Shown: positions 9,301 to 17,906 of the stretch, piece by piece
How the letters are laid out: every line of letters begins with the position of its first letter
Numbering within the stretch: position 1 is the stretch's first letter
Assembly (NCBI RefSeq): GCF_023540835.1
Contig: NZ_JALKCU010000001.1
Span: 1,240,001 to 1,304,000 of the forward strand
Length of the DNA: 64,000 bases
Direction: 5' to 3'
From: Marivivens geojensis
GTDB taxonomy: Bacteria; Pseudomonadota; Alphaproteobacteria; Rhodobacterales; Rhodobacteraceae
Program-made: the position numbers and the translations under genes
The notes under the pieces: generated by a model
Databases searched by the model: none
Seen by the model: only the letters and a program-made list of their open reading frames with translations
Told to the model about the DNA's origin: nothing

Positions 9301-9626
9301 ATGTGGATGCAACGTTCCGATTGACGCCTGATCAGATCATCGTCACGGAGTCGAGTGCGGTTGGCCCAGGTTTGGGAATTTCGCTTGATGGGGCTTATGA
9401 CATTGCCCAGAGCGAGATGAATTTTCAGGGTGTGATTTCCCCTGTTTACCTTCTGAACGGCATTGGTGCGGTGCTGACCCGACCGGGTGAGGGTCTCTTT
9501 GGCTTCAATTATACGCTGCGGGGGACTAAAGGGGCGCAACGAATTTCTGTAAATCCTCTGTCAGCCCTGACACCGGGGATGTTCCGCAATATATTCCGTC
9601 GACCACCGCCCCAACTAAGCCAATAG
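6348..9626 (+). CDS. AsmA-like / DUF3971 (YhdP-type) large envelope protein
   Basis: About 1,092 residues. A short charged N-terminus and one transmembrane anchor (GLAILLAVPVVFAIVVGVLLI) precede a long periplasmic beta-rich region with an AsmA-like C-terminal domain. This is the alphaproteobacterial counterpart of YhdP, a member of the AsmA group now linked to bridge-like lipid transfer between inner and outer membranes. No catalytic motif is seen. The ATG at 6348 starts a normal cytosolic N-terminus; an in-frame ATG at 6291 is less likely. queA follows after 12 bases, so the pair is probably one operon. Confidence 0.85.
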   Translation: MSEAEENTSTKPKVKPVWRSVVRGLAILLAVPVVFAIVVGVLLIDRDVRAPQWLQTRLESSATQMLNGGSLEFGEIRLNVGRDLHLRARLSNAVLRDADDVTLARLPSVDALISPRGLLFRREVLVQEVIVSGAQVGFLRAADGSVALSFETNGAAVGQADNFVELLDDIDAVLAGPALEALELVRAEGLIVNYSDARANQSWTVDGGVVTLDLSSGVTSLRGAFSLLSGRPFVTDVSLFFDSPDNRRAASMGFTVRNGIARDLAVQTPALGWLSVLDAPVNASLRASIDDEGGLGPVYASLELTDGLIQPTPEARPIPLRYARAYLSYLPLQGRVSFDRTELDTDWGTMSASGQAFLRNWNDGGWPESFEGQFSLRDIALNPDGMFDEPRKIDAASAVMRMTLSPFAIDIGSVDLRLSDQDIHASGRITADSKGWGVAVDASAAALHIPDFMPLWPEEVKPETRRWFAENLTDGWIRDATVGLRIEANHPPVIATTASFDGARFRPTPKLPYIDDAAGFVSIADNRLAIMLDQGTTTPPQGGSIDLSGTVMQIDDVRIKGNDGHFTIRTDSTLTAALSFLDQPPFEFLTKAGQPVTLADARAFGVTELVVPLINPMPPNSLQFQSDYTLRNLRSDTLVPGQRLTAAQASVDVNNSGITVSGNAQVGQVPLTVEWSQALGRDAPKVSTVVGQVEVSPTFLSQFNINLPANTVRGSTMADLRIDLERDTPPAFSLSSDMIGAEVSLPSVGWVKPAGQSGEFLISGRLSNPPQIDALRIRGAGFSADGAMTLNADGTMERADFGEVTIGTWFEGAVELIGRGEGRAPDTQVTNGRFDLRGAKTAGGANAGALMAQLDRLTISDGIYLSSFRGEFSDEGGFHGSFTGVLNDIAPVRGRLETTANGPAVRILSDNGGVVAQAMGLLDNANGDALEMILTPTGAEGTYDGVLTIKNLQVRQAPTLAALLDAISVVGLLQQMNGQGLTFADVDATFRLTPDQIIVTESSAVGPGLGISLDGAYDIAQSEMNFQGVISPVYLLNGIGAVLTRPGEGLFGFNYTLRGTKGAQRISVNPLSALTPGMFRNIFRRPPPQLSQ

Positions 9627-9638
9627 GACCAACGCACT

Positions 9639-10691
9639 GTGAAGCTAAGCGATTTCGATTTTGACCTGCCCGAAAGCCTGATTGCCACACGCCCTGCTAA
9701 GCCTCGGTCGTCAGCACGGCTGCTATTGGCTAAGGGCCGCGAGATCAGCGATCTGCGCGTGACCGACCTCGTCGACGTTTTGCAGGCAGGCGACCGCTTG
9801 GTGCTGAACGATACCCGCGTGATCCCTGCGAGGCTTTCTGGTCTGCGGCATCGCGACAGCGCTCAAGGCCACGTATCCGCACAGATTGAAGTGACCCTGC
9901 TAGAGCCAAAGGCTGATGGGACATGGGGTGCGCTGATCAAACCGTTGAAAAAGGTCAAAGACGGCGAGGATATTGTGTTCTCTGACCGCCTGACGGCAAC
10001 GGTAGTTGATCGCGTGGACGGACAGGCGCGCGTTCGGTTCAACCTTACGGGCGACGATTTCGATGATGCCTTGGCCAATGCGGGTGCCATGCCATTGCCG
10101 CCCTATATTGCGGCGCTTCGGGCCCCTGACGAACAGGATAAAGAAGACTATCAAACCGTTTGGGCGCGTAACACTGGGGCGGTCGCGGCCCCAACCGCGT
10201 CGTTGCATTTCGATGATGAGCTCTTGGAGCGGCTCAAGGCCAAAGGGGTCGAGTTTACCTATGTCACCCTGCACGTTGGTGCAGGGACATTCCTCCCCGT
10301 CAAAGTCGATGACATTCGCGACCACAAGATGCATGCGGAGCGCGGGATTGTAACTGCGAAAGCCGCAGAAGAGATCAACGCGACCAAAGCTGCGGGCGGA
10401 CGGGTTATTCCCGTCGGCACCACTGCGCTTCGACTAATCGAAAGCGCCGCGACGGACGATGGTATTGCGGCTTGGGATGGGGCAACGGATATCTTTATCA
10501 CCCCCGGTTTCAAATTCCGCATCGCTGACGCGCTGATGACAAATTTCCATTTGCCGAAATCGACGTTGATGATGCTCGTCTCTGCGTTGATTGGCGTAGA
10601 TGAAATCCGTGCGATCTATGATCATGCGATTGCAAACGGCTATCGGTTCTTTAGCTACGGCGATGCCTCGCTTTTGATCCCAGACGCATAA
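9639..10691 (+). CDS. queA: S-adenosylmethionine:tRNA ribosyltransferase-isomerase
   Basis: 350 residues, normal family length. It transfers and isomerises the ribosyl group of AdoMet onto preQ1 in tRNA to give epoxyqueuosine in the wobble position of GUN anticodons. Characteristic stretches include [58 protein letters not shown] and [17 protein letters not shown]. It starts with GTG, preceded by AGGA; the next in-frame start would truncate the conserved N-terminus. Confidence 0.97.
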   Translation: MKLSDFDFDLPESLIATRPAKPRSSARLLLAKGREISDLRVTDLVDVLQAGDRLVLNDTRVIPARLSGLRHRDSAQGHVSAQIEVTLLEPKADGTWGALIKPLKKVKDGEDIVFSDRLTATVVDRVDGQARVRFNLTGDDFDDALANAGAMPLPPYIAALRAPDEQDKEDYQTVWARNTGAVAAPTASLHFDDELLERLKAKGVEFTYVTLHVGAGTFLPVKVDDIRDHKMHAERGIVTAKAAEEINATKAAGGRVIPVGTTALRLIESAATDDGIAAWDGATDIFITPGFKFRIADALMTNFHLPKSTLMMLVSALIGVDEIRAIYDHAIANGYRFFSYGDASLLIPDA

Positions 10692-10788
10692 AGTCAGAGA
10701 ACGTAACAGTTCTTTCATCGGTCTTTCATAGACGCGACATGTACAATCGGTATGCTGTCCTGAAATTCTGAGTGAATGAGGGAAAGCG

Positions 10789-12048
10789 ATGATTCAGGTA
10801 CTTAGCAGATCATGGGCGCTCCTTCTCGGTGTGTTCATGCTTATGATCGGCAACGGCCTTCAGGGGACTTTGCTAGGTTTGCGCGGCGAAATGGAAGGGT
10901 TCTCGACGTTCGAGATGTCCGTCGTGATGTCCGCTTACTTCCTCGGCTTCTTGTTCGCGTCGCGTGCAGTGCCAGAGCTGATCCGTCGAGTCGGTCATAT
11001 CCGCGTGTTCGCCGCGCTGGGCTCTACGATCTCTGCTATTTTGATCCTCTATCCCGCCCTGACAGAGCCATGGGCGTGGGTGCTGGGCCGCCTGCTGATC
11101 GGCTTCTGTTTCTGCGGTGTTTATGTGACGGCTGAAAGCTGGCTGAACGATGGGACCGATAACGAAAATCGTGGCAAGGCGCTGTCGCTTTACATGATCG
11201 TTCAGATGGGTGGCATCGTTTTGGCTCAATATATCGTTCTTTTGGGCGATATTGGCGGCTTTGTACTCTTCATTATTCCGTCGGTGCTCGTGTCTATGTC
11301 CTTTGCGCCGATCCTTTTGTCTGTGCGCCCGACACCCGCGTTTGAAACCACGAAACCCCTGTCCATTCGACGCCTGATCGAAGTGTCACCCTTGGCCTGT
11401 ATGGGGATGTTCCTCCTGGGCGGCGTATTCGCAGCACAGTTCGGTATGGCGGCAGTATTCGGGACGCGCGCAGGGCTGACCGTGCCACAAATCTCCTTGA
11501 TGATTTCATCGGTCTATGTCGCGGCTTTGTTCCTGCAATATCCCATCGGCTGGATTTCCGACCGCATGGATCGTCGAGTTTTGATCGCGGTTCTATCCCT
11601 GATCGGCGGGATCGGAGCTTTCCTCTCGGTCGTGAACGGTAGCTTCGTGATGCTCTTGATCAGCTCGACATTGGTCGGGGGCACGGCGAACCCTCTCTAT
11701 GCGCTCTTGTTGGCTTATGCGAACGACTTCCTTGATCGGTCTGACATGGCGGGGGCTTCTGGTGGGTTCTTGTTCATCAACGGCCTTGGCGCGATCTCTG
11801 GCCCGCTGATCGTAGGTTGGGCGATGGATACCGTGGGGGCGCAAGGCTACTGGAGCTACATGGGCATCCTGATGATCGGCCTCTCGATCTATGCGTTCTG
11901 GCGGATGACACGGCGGTCGTCGACAATTTCGGTCGAAGACACCAGCCAATACGCGCCGATCATGCCATCGGCCACGCCTGTGGCGCTTGAAGTGGCCCAA
12001 GAGGTCTATCTCGACGCGGACCAAAACGAAGAGGAGGCACAGTCATGA
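10789..12048 (+). CDS. MFS transporter, YcaD-like
   Basis: 419-residue protein with twelve predicted membrane helices and a hydrophilic, Glu-rich C-terminal tail of about 45 residues. The organisation and sequence (GVYVTAESWLNDGTDNENRGKALSLYM in the first half, IGWISDRMDRRVLIA in the second as the loop 8-9 motif) fit the YcaD subfamily of the major facilitator superfamily. Substrate is unknown. The ATG follows GAGGGAAAGCG. Its stop codon overlaps the ATG of the DUF924 gene (ATGA). Confidence 0.9.
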   Translation: MIQVLSRSWALLLGVFMLMIGNGLQGTLLGLRGEMEGFSTFEMSVVMSAYFLGFLFASRAVPELIRRVGHIRVFAALGSTISAILILYPALTEPWAWVLGRLLIGFCFCGVYVTAESWLNDGTDNENRGKALSLYMIVQMGGIVLAQYIVLLGDIGGFVLFIIPSVLVSMSFAPILLSVRPTPAFETTKPLSIRRLIEVSPLACMGMFLLGGVFAAQFGMAAVFGTRAGLTVPQISLMISSVYVAALFLQYPIGWISDRMDRRVLIAVLSLIGGIGAFLSVVNGSFVMLLISSTLVGGTANPLYALLLAYANDFLDRSDMAGASGGFLFINGLGAISGPLIVGWAMDTVGAQGYWSYMGILMIGLSIYAFWRMTRRSSTISVEDTSQYAPIMPSATPVALEVAQEVYLDADQNEEEAQS

Positions 12049-12611
12049 GCCAAATAGCCTCGCTGATCGAATTTTGGCGAAACGAAATAGGTCCTAAAGG
12101 CTGGTATGCGGGGTCCTCGGACATCGATGATGCGATCACCAAGCGGTATCGGTCCCTCTGGGACGAGGCTGCGGACGGTGGGTTGGGGCATTGGCTCACC
12201 GATGCCGAAGGGGCCTATGCCTATCTTCTGCTCACGGATCAATTTCCGCGCAATATGTTCCGCAACGATGCGCGGTCGTTCCTCCTCGACCCTAACGCGC
12301 GGGCGGCTGCAAAGCTGGCGATGGATCAGGGGTGGGACATGCAGATCGATGAACCCGAACGGCAATTCTTTTACCTGCCGCTGATGCATTCGGAAAACCT
12401 CGTTGATCAAGACCGCTGTATGGCGTGTTTCAAGGACCGGATGCCAAAGATGGGTGCGGACAACCTGCGGCACGCTGCTGCGCACCGCTGGATCATCAAA
12501 CGATATGGTCGGTTCCCCTATCGGAACGAGGCATTGGGACGAGAAACAACCAGCGAAGAAGCCGAATTTATACGCCGTGGTGGCTATGCTACTGTATTAG
12601 ATGCGGCATAA
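12045..12611 (+). CDS. DUF924 family protein
   Basis: 188 residues. The pattern LIEFWRNEIGPKGWYAGSSDIDD followed by LLTDQFPRNMFRND and FFYLPLMHSENLVDQDRC is diagnostic of DUF924, an all-helical TPR-like family with conserved histidine and aspartate but no established activity. Translation is coupled to the MFS gene by a four-base overlap, which suggests a shared function I cannot name. Confidence 0.92.
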   Translation: MSQIASLIEFWRNEIGPKGWYAGSSDIDDAITKRYRSLWDEAADGGLGHWLTDAEGAYAYLLLTDQFPRNMFRNDARSFLLDPNARAAAKLAMDQGWDMQIDEPERQFFYLPLMHSENLVDQDRCMACFKDRMPKMGADNLRHAAAHRWIIKRYGRFPYRNEALGRETTSEEAEFIRRGGYATVLDAA

Positions 12612-12691
12612 TTCACTGAAAATAAGTGGAAAATTCTGCTTTGCGCAGAGGCGATATCAGCCATGTCACAGGGTGGCTAGATCGGCGTGAA

Positions 12692-12717
12692 AAATTAGTT
12701 TAATGTCAAACTAATTT
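12692..12717. promoter_or_regulatory. Perfect 10-bp inverted repeat upstream of lpdA (candidate operator)
   Basis: AAATTAGTTT (12692-12701) and AAACTAATTT (12708-12717) are perfect reverse complements around a 6-base spacer. The dyad ends four bases before the GGAGGAG ribosome-binding site of lpdA. It is AT-rich in GC-rich surroundings, has no T-run, and looks like a protein-binding operator; a weak mRNA hairpin is the alternative. Confidence 0.55.
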
Positions 12718-12736
12718 GAAAGCGGAGGAGAAACGA

Positions 12737-14131
12737 ATGGCCGCCAAGAACTTTGACATGATCGTTATCGGCGCAGGTCCGGGTGGCTATGTTGCTGCAA
12801 TCCGCGGCGCGCAGCTCGGTCTGAACGTGGCTTGCGTTGAGCGCGAGCATCTGGGCGGTATTTGCCTCAACTGGGGCTGTATCCCGACCAAGGCAATGTT
12901 GCGCTCGGCTGAGGTGTTCCACCTGATGCACCGCGCCAAAGAATTCGGTCTGTCCGTCGAAAAGGCTGACTTCGACCTCGAAGCTGTGGTGAAGCGCTCG
13001 CGTGGTGTTTCCAAACAGATGGAAGGCGGCATTAAGACCCTGTTCAAAAAGAACAAAGTCACCTCGATCATGGGCACTGCGAAGCTGGCTGGCAACGGCA
13101 AGGTTTCGGTCACCACGGACGCAGGCGTCGAAGAGCTGACCGCGAAACATATTGTGGTGGCGACAGGCGCTCGTGCGCGTGAGCTTCCTGGACTTGAGGC
13201 GGACGGCGATCTGGTTTGGACCTATAAAACCGCGCTGACACCGCCGCGTATGCCAAAGAAACTGCTCGTTATTGGCTCTGGCGCGATCGGCATCGAATTC
13301 GCGAGCTTCTATAACACGCTCGGTGCTGACACGACTGTGGTCGAAGTCATGGACCGTGTTCTGCCTGTCGAAGACGCTGAAATCAGCGCATTCGCCAAAA
13401 AACAGTTCGTGAAGCAGGGCATGAAGATCATGGAAAAAGCCATGGTCAAACAGCTCGATCGTTCGAAGGGCAAAGTCGTCGCACACATCGAAGTGGGCGG
13501 TAAAGTTGAACAGCAGGAATTCGATACCGTCATCTCTGCGGTGGGTATCGTTGGTAACGTCGAAGGCCTCGGCCTCGAAGAGATCGGCGTGAAAATCGAC
13601 CGCACTCACGTTGTGACCGATGAATACTGCCGCACGGGCGTTGATGGCGTCTACGCGATTGGTGACATCGCCGGCGCGCCTTGGCTCGCTCACAAGGCAT
13701 CTCACGAGGGCGTCATGGTGGCTGAACTGGCCGCTGGCCTTAAGGCTCACCCGATCAAGCCAAACACTATCGCAGGATGCACCTACTGCCATCCGCAGGT
13801 CGCAAGTGTCGGTCTGACCGAAGCCAAAGCCAAAGAAGCGGGCTACGATGTTAAAGTCGGCAAATTCCCCTTCATCGGCAATGGTAAGGCGATTGCGCTC
13901 GGTGAACCCGAAGGCTTTGTCAAAACTGTATTCGATGCGAAAACAGGTGAACTGTTGGGCGCCCACATGGTTGGCGCTGAAGTAACCGAGATGATCCAAG
14001 GTTACGTTATCGGTCGCCAACTTGAGACCACTGAACAAGACCTGATGGAAACCGTGTTCCCGCACCCGACATTGTCGGAAATGATGCACGAAAGCGTTCT
14101 GTCCGCCTTTGGACGCGCGATCCACATCTGA
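12737..14131 (+). CDS. lpdA: Dihydrolipoyl dehydrogenase
   Basis: 464-residue flavoprotein disulfide reductase, the E3 subunit of 2-oxo acid dehydrogenase complexes. FAD-binding GAGPGGYVAAIR is at the N-terminus, the redox disulfide is in GGICLNWGCIPTKAM, the NAD-binding motif is VIGSGAIGIEFASFY, and the C-terminal base is in ETVFPHPTLSEMMHESV. The start was set at 12737 by a strong GGAGGAG eight bases upstream. It stands alone here (no E1 or E2 genes adjacent) and ends at a strong terminator. The TTG seven codons upstream is rejected because it would include the ribosome-binding site. Confidence 0.97.
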   Translation: MAAKNFDMIVIGAGPGGYVAAIRGAQLGLNVACVEREHLGGICLNWGCIPTKAMLRSAEVFHLMHRAKEFGLSVEKADFDLEAVVKRSRGVSKQMEGGIKTLFKKNKVTSIMGTAKLAGNGKVSVTTDAGVEELTAKHIVVATGARARELPGLEADGDLVWTYKTALTPPRMPKKLLVIGSGAIGIEFASFYNTLGADTTVVEVMDRVLPVEDAEISAFAKKQFVKQGMKIMEKAMVKQLDRSKGKVVAHIEVGGKVEQQEFDTVISAVGIVGNVEGLGLEEIGVKIDRTHVVTDEYCRTGVDGVYAIGDIAGAPWLAHKASHEGVMVAELAAGLKAHPIKPNTIAGCTYCHPQVASVGLTEAKAKEAGYDVKVGKFPFIGNGKAIALGEPEGFVKTVFDAKTGELLGAHMVGAEVTEMIQGYVIGRQLETTEQDLMETVFPHPTLSEMMHESVLSAFGRAIHI

Positions 14132-14151
14132 TCAAAGTGACATAGACAGAG

Positions 14152-14180
14152 AAAAGGCGCGGATCACTCCGCGCCTTTTT
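14152..14180 (+). terminator. Intrinsic terminator of lpdA
   Basis: 11-bp stem AAAAGGCGCGG / CCGCGCCTTTT with a 6-base loop, continuing into a T-run and TGTTTT. It lies 20 bases after the lpdA stop and may also serve the convergent rhodanese gene. Confidence 0.88.
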
Positions 14181-14202
14181 TGTTTTCAGAAGGGAGGGGG
14201 AA

Positions 14203-14565
14203 TTATTTTGCGACGGGGCCGCCTGCTTGAACCCAGTGACCAAAGCCACCGATGTTGTGGACATCTTGATAGCCGAGGTTCTCGAGCATCTGCTTTGCCA
14301 TCGACGACCGTGCGCCAGATGCGCAGTAAACGCCGATGCATTTGTCGGTAGCGAGGCCTTCGACGCATTCTGGGCTGCGCGGATCAACGCGCATTTGGAA
14401 TGCGGCCAGAGGGATGTTCATTGCACCATCGGCCATACCCGACATGCGAACTTCCATTGGGTCACGGACGTCGATGATGATCATGTCGCCTGCAGCTGCC
14501 TTTTCAACGGCTTCGCGGGGGGACAGGCCGGCTGCAGCACCGGCGTTGCGGAAAAGAGAAAACAT
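14203..14565 (-). CDS. Rhodanese-like domain protein
   Basis: 120-residue single-domain rhodanese. The active-site loop is VYCASGARSSM, with the persulfide-forming cysteine and the arginine that defines a sulfurtransferase-type loop. The ATG at 14565 is preceded by AAAGGTG. Such small rhodaneses commonly move sulfane sulfur during sulfide and persulfide detoxification. The upstream region carries a near-perfect palindrome that also occurs in front of the DUF2892 gene at 17831. Confidence 0.92.
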   Translation of the reverse strand: MFSLFRNAGAAAGLSPREAVEKAAAGDMIIIDVRDPMEVRMSGMADGAMNIPLAAFQMRVDPRSPECVEGLATDKCIGVYCASGARSSMAKQMLENLGYQDVHNIGGFGHWVQAGGPVAK

Positions 14566-14604
14566 GTTGCACCTTTGTGGCGAGAGGAACTTTGAATACA
14601 TAAA

Positions 14605-14626
14605 TACATCTCAATACTGAAATGTA
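14605..14626. promoter_or_regulatory. 22-bp imperfect palindrome, candidate operator of the rhodanese gene
   Basis: TACAT...ATGTA palindrome with nine of eleven base pairs symmetric. Read on the minus strand it contains TTACATTTC-NN-TATTG-NN-ATG, which recurs with identical spacing at 17855-17875 upstream of the DUF2892 gene. A dedicated repressor for both genes is inferred; ArsR-family BigR/SqrR-type sulfide sensors are the natural candidates from gene content. Confidence 0.6.
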
Positions 14627-14644
14627 AAGGGGGTTTGTGAAGGA

Positions 14645-14678
14645 TTTACGCAATCATATGTATGTTCTATAAATGTTC
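14645..14678 (+). promoter_or_regulatory. uvrA promoter with LexA (SOS) box
   Basis: GTTC (14664-14667), seven bases, GTTC (14675-14678): the direct-repeat LexA box of Alphaproteobacteria. It overlaps a good promoter, TTTACG (14645-14650), 17-base spacer, TATAAA (14668-14673), so LexA bound here would cover the -10 element. The uvrA start is about 70 bases downstream. Confidence 0.85.
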
Positions 14679-14746
14679 CGTAAAATCTGTTGGAGACTCG
14701 GTCCCAACCGCCTATGTGTAGGGCGCAGTATCCGCTGGGGGGCAGA

Positions 14747-17602
14747 ATGCCTGAATTAAAGCATATCGAAGTACGTGGCGCACGCGAACATAACCTGAAA
14801 AACATCGACGTGGATATTCCGCGCGATGAGCTGGTGGTGATCACTGGCCTGTCAGGGTCAGGCAAATCCTCGCTCGCGTTCGACACGATCTATGCCGAAG
14901 GGCAGCGGCGTTATGTGGAATCGCTGTCGGCCTATGCGCGGCAGTTCCTCGATATGATGGAAAAGCCAGATGTGGATCACATCTCTGGCCTGTCGCCCGC
15001 GATTTCGATTGAACAGAAAACCACGTCGAAAAACCCCCGTTCGACCGTCGGCACCGTCACTGAGATCTACGACTACATGCGTCTATTGTTTGCGCGTGTT
15101 GGCACACCTTACAGCCCCGCCACTGGTCAACCGATTGAGGCCCAGCAGGTCCAAGACATGGTTGATCGCATCATGGCAATGGAGGAGGGGACGCGTGGCT
15201 ATCTCCTTGCTCCCATCGTGCGGGATCGCAAAGGCGAGTACCGAAAAGAGATGCTTGAACTTCGCAAGCAAGGCTTCCAGCGTGTGAAGGTCGATGGTCA
15301 ATTCTATGAACTCGACGAGCCGCCGACGCTGGACAAGAAATTCCGCCATGACATTGATGTCGTCGTTGACCGTATCGTCGTGCGCGAGGGGCTAGAGACG
15401 CGCTTGGCAGACAGCCTTCGCACTGCTCTCGACTTGGCGGATGGTATTGCTATTCTCGAAACAGCGCCGAGCGAGGGTGAACCCGAACGTCATACGTTCA
15501 GCGAAAAATTCGCCTGTCCCGTGTCTGGCTTCACCATCCCAGAGATCGAACCGCGCCTGTTTTCGTTCAACGCGCCGTTCGGGGCTTGCCCATCCTGTGA
15601 TGGCCTTGGCGTTGAGTTGTTCTTTGACGAACGTTTGGTCGTGCCTGACGTAACTCTACGCGTGGCAGACGGTGCGATTGCCCCGTGGCGTAAAGGGAAA
15701 TCGCCTTATTTCCTCCAGACGATTGAGGCGATCGCGAAACACTACGGGTTCGACAAGAACGCGCGCTGGAAAGATATTCCTGAAAAGGCGCAGAATGTGT
15801 TCCTCTACGGTTCGGGCAAAGAGGAAATCAAATTCCGCTACGACGAAGGCGGCCGTGTCTATCAGGTCGAGCGTGCCTTTGAGGGCGTGATCCCCAATAT
15901 GGAACGCCGCTATCGCGAGACTGATAGCTCTTGGGTGCGGGAAGAATTCGAACAATTCCAAAACAACCGTAGCTGCGGGTCCTGCGGCGGCTACCGCCTG
16001 CGCGAAGAGGCGCGTGCCGTCAAAATTGCAGGTCTGCACATTGGTCAGGTGGTCGAAAAGTCGATCAAAGAAGCTTATGCGTGGATCGGCGGCGTCATGG
16101 AGACGCTTGGTAAGCAGAAACAGGAAATCGCCCGCGCGATTGTTAAGGAAATCAGCGAACGTCTGGGGTTCCTTAACAACGTAGGCCTCGACTACCTCAC
16201 GATGAGCCGAAACGCGGGCACTTTGTCGGGTGGGGAAAGCCAACGTATCCGCCTTGCCTCGCAAATCGGGTCCGGTCTGACGGGTGTTCTCTACGTCCTC
16301 GACGAGCCGTCGATTGGTCTGCACCAGCGGGACAACGATCGTTTGATCGGAACGCTGAAAAACCTTCGGGATCAGGGCAATACGGTGATCGTTGTTGAAC
16401 ACGACGAGGATATGATCCGCGAGGCCGACTATGTGTTCGACATCGGTCCGGGGGCAGGGGTGCACGGTGGTCAGGTCGTATCGCACGGAACGCCGAGCCA
16501 AGTGGAAGCCGACGAGGGGTCGATCACGGGGATGTATCTCTCTGGAAAACGTCGGATCGAGGTTCCCAGCGAACGCCGCAAGGGGAATGGTAAAACGCTC
16601 ACTGTGGTAAAGGCCACGGGCAACAACCTCAAAGATGTGACTGCTGATTTCCCTCTAGGTAAATTCGTCTGCGTTACGGGCGTATCGGGTGGCGGTAAAT
16701 CCACGCTCACCATTGAGACGCTCTATAAAAACGCGGCGATGAAGCTGAACGGTGCGCGTGAAACACCAGCGCCTTGCGAAACTATCAAAGGGTTCGAGCA
16801 CCTCGATAAGGTGATCGACATTGACCAACGTCCCATCGGGCGCACCCCACGGTCTAACCCTGCGACCTATACGGGCGCTTTCACGCCGATCCGCGATTGG
16901 TTCGCTGGCCTGCCTGAATCAAAGGCCCGTGGCTACAAACCTGGTCGGTTCTCGTTCAACGTCAAAGGTGGTCGATGCGAGGCATGTCAGGGCGACGGCG
17001 TGATAAAGATTGAGATGCACTTCCTCCCCGATGTGTATGTGGAGTGTGAGACCTGCAAAGGGAAACGCTATAACCGCGAAACGCTGGAAGTGCAGTTTAA
17101 GGGTAAATCAATTGCCGACGTGCTGGATATGACGGCGGAAGAGGCCCAAGAGTTCTTCCGCGCGGTCCCATCCATCCGCGAGAAAATGGACGCGCTCGTG
17201 CGTGTGGGTCTGTCTTACATCAAGGTCGGCCAGCAAGCGACGACCCTCTCGGGCGGTGAAGCGCAGCGTGTGAAATTGTCCAAGGAGCTGTCAAAACGAT
17301 CAACGGGGCGGACGCTCTATATCCTAGACGAACCGACCACGGGTTTGCACTTTGAAGATGTTCGTAAGCTACTGGAAGTGCTGCACGAATTGGTTGATCA
17401 GGGGAACTCGGTCGTGGTGATCGAACATAACCTTGATGTGATTAAAACGGCGGACTGGTTGATCGATATCGGGCCAGAGGGCGGCGATGGGGGTGGTCGG
17501 ATCGTCGCGACAGGTACGCCTGAGGATGTGGCGGCGGTAAAGGAATCCCATACAGGGCATTACCTCGCTCCAATGCTCACGCCACGGGTGGCAGCGGAAT
17601 GA
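14747..17602 (+). CDS. uvrA: Excinuclease ABC subunit A
   Basis: 951-residue damage-recognition ATPase of nucleotide excision repair. Two ABC modules are visible: Walker [14 protein letters not shown] and [13 protein letters not shown], two LSGGE signatures and two DEP Walker B segments. Zinc-finger cysteines are in CPVSG...CPSC and CEACQGDG...CETCKG. The ATG at 14747 follows a GGGGGGCAG ribosome-binding site; an in-frame TTG at 14690 is disfavoured. The promoter carries a LexA box, and the gene ends at an intrinsic terminator. Unusually it sits between two genes linked by a shared sulfur-type operator motif. Confidence 0.98.
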   Translation: MPELKHIEVRGAREHNLKNIDVDIPRDELVVITGLSGSGKSSLAFDTIYAEGQRRYVESLSAYARQFLDMMEKPDVDHISGLSPAISIEQKTTSKNPRSTVGTVTEIYDYMRLLFARVGTPYSPATGQPIEAQQVQDMVDRIMAMEEGTRGYLLAPIVRDRKGEYRKEMLELRKQGFQRVKVDGQFYELDEPPTLDKKFRHDIDVVVDRIVVREGLETRLADSLRTALDLADGIAILETAPSEGEPERHTFSEKFACPVSGFTIPEIEPRLFSFNAPFGACPSCDGLGVELFFDERLVVPDVTLRVADGAIAPWRKGKSPYFLQTIEAIAKHYGFDKNARWKDIPEKAQNVFLYGSGKEEIKFRYDEGGRVYQVERAFEGVIPNMERRYRETDSSWVREEFEQFQNNRSCGSCGGYRLREEARAVKIAGLHIGQVVEKSIKEAYAWIGGVMETLGKQKQEIARAIVKEISERLGFLNNVGLDYLTMSRNAGTLSGGESQRIRLASQIGSGLTGVLYVLDEPSIGLHQRDNDRLIGTLKNLRDQGNTVIVVEHDEDMIREADYVFDIGPGAGVHGGQVVSHGTPSQVEADEGSITGMYLSGKRRIEVPSERRKGNGKTLTVVKATGNNLKDVTADFPLGKFVCVTGVSGGGKSTLTIETLYKNAAMKLNGARETPAPCETIKGFEHLDKVIDIDQRPIGRTPRSNPATYTGAFTPIRDWFAGLPESKARGYKPGRFSFNVKGGRCEACQGDGVIKIEMHFLPDVYVECETCKGKRYNRETLEVQFKGKSIADVLDMTAEEAQEFFRAVPSIREKMDALVRVGLSYIKVGQQATTLSGGEAQRVKLSKELSKRSTGRTLYILDEPTTGLHFEDVRKLLEVLHELVDQGNSVVVIEHNLDVIKTADWLIDIGPEGGDGGGRIVATGTPEDVAAVKESHTGHYLAPMLTPRVAAE

Positions 17603-17633
17603 AAAAGGGGCCTCGCGGCCCCTTTTCTTATTT
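17603..17633 (+). terminator. Intrinsic terminator of uvrA
   Basis: 10-bp stem AAAAGGGGCC / GGCCCCTTTT with TCGC loop, directly after the stop codon, followed by a T-rich tail that overlaps the 3' end of the convergent DUF2892 gene. Confidence 0.85.
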
Positions 17634-17831
17634 TTTCATCGGGCAGGTGTTGATGCCTAGAATTGTATAGAGCGGACAAGACCCGATAAGGCCAGTAACC
17701 AGCGGCACGATACCAATGAGGTAGAGCCAGCTATAGGCACCGCCACCGTTCATGAAATACCCAGCGATCAGAGCAAGGCCGAGGATCACGCGCAGGGCGC
17801 GGTCAATGGTACCTTCGTTACGTTTAAACAT
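17628..17831 (-). CDS. DUF2892 (YgaP-like) small membrane protein
   Basis: 67 residues with two hydrophobic helices (about 12-28 and 34-55) and the family pattern MFKRNEGTIDRALRVILG ... GSCPLYTILGINTC. This domain is the membrane part of YgaP rhodaneses and often occurs as a separate gene next to sulfur-handling enzymes. The two cysteines in SCPLYTILGINTC are the conserved ones. It converges on uvrA, and its upstream region carries the operator-like motif shared with the rhodanese gene. Confidence 0.92.
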   Translation of the reverse strand: MFKRNEGTIDRALRVILGLALIAGYFMNGGGAYSWLYLIGIVPLVTGLIGSCPLYTILGINTCPMKK

Positions 17832-17853
17832 GGTCAGACTCCCAATCTGAAGA

Positions 17854-17875
17854 ATTACATTTCGATATTGTAATG
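17854..17875. promoter_or_regulatory. Palindromic operator candidate upstream of the DUF2892 gene
   Basis: ATTACA (17854-17859) and TGTAAT (17869-17874) are perfect 6-base half sites separated by nine bases. The 21-base core from 17855 shares 17 positions, at identical spacing, with the palindrome upstream of the rhodanese gene. It lies 23 bases upstream of the start codon, where a repressor would act. Confidence 0.6.
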
Positions 17876-17906
17876 CAATCTAAGAGCGTCGTCACCAATA
17901 ATCGTA

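Noticed and set aside
10692-10788. AGAAC / GTTCT hairpin after queA
   Set aside because: Five pairs only, with a short T-stretch; could be a weak terminator but is not convincing.
12695-14125. 476-codon open frame antisense to lpdA
   Set aside because: It lies exactly opposite a firm lpdA gene, has no recognisable domains and no ribosome-binding site. Strong codon bias in highly expressed GC-rich genes often leaves the opposite strand open.
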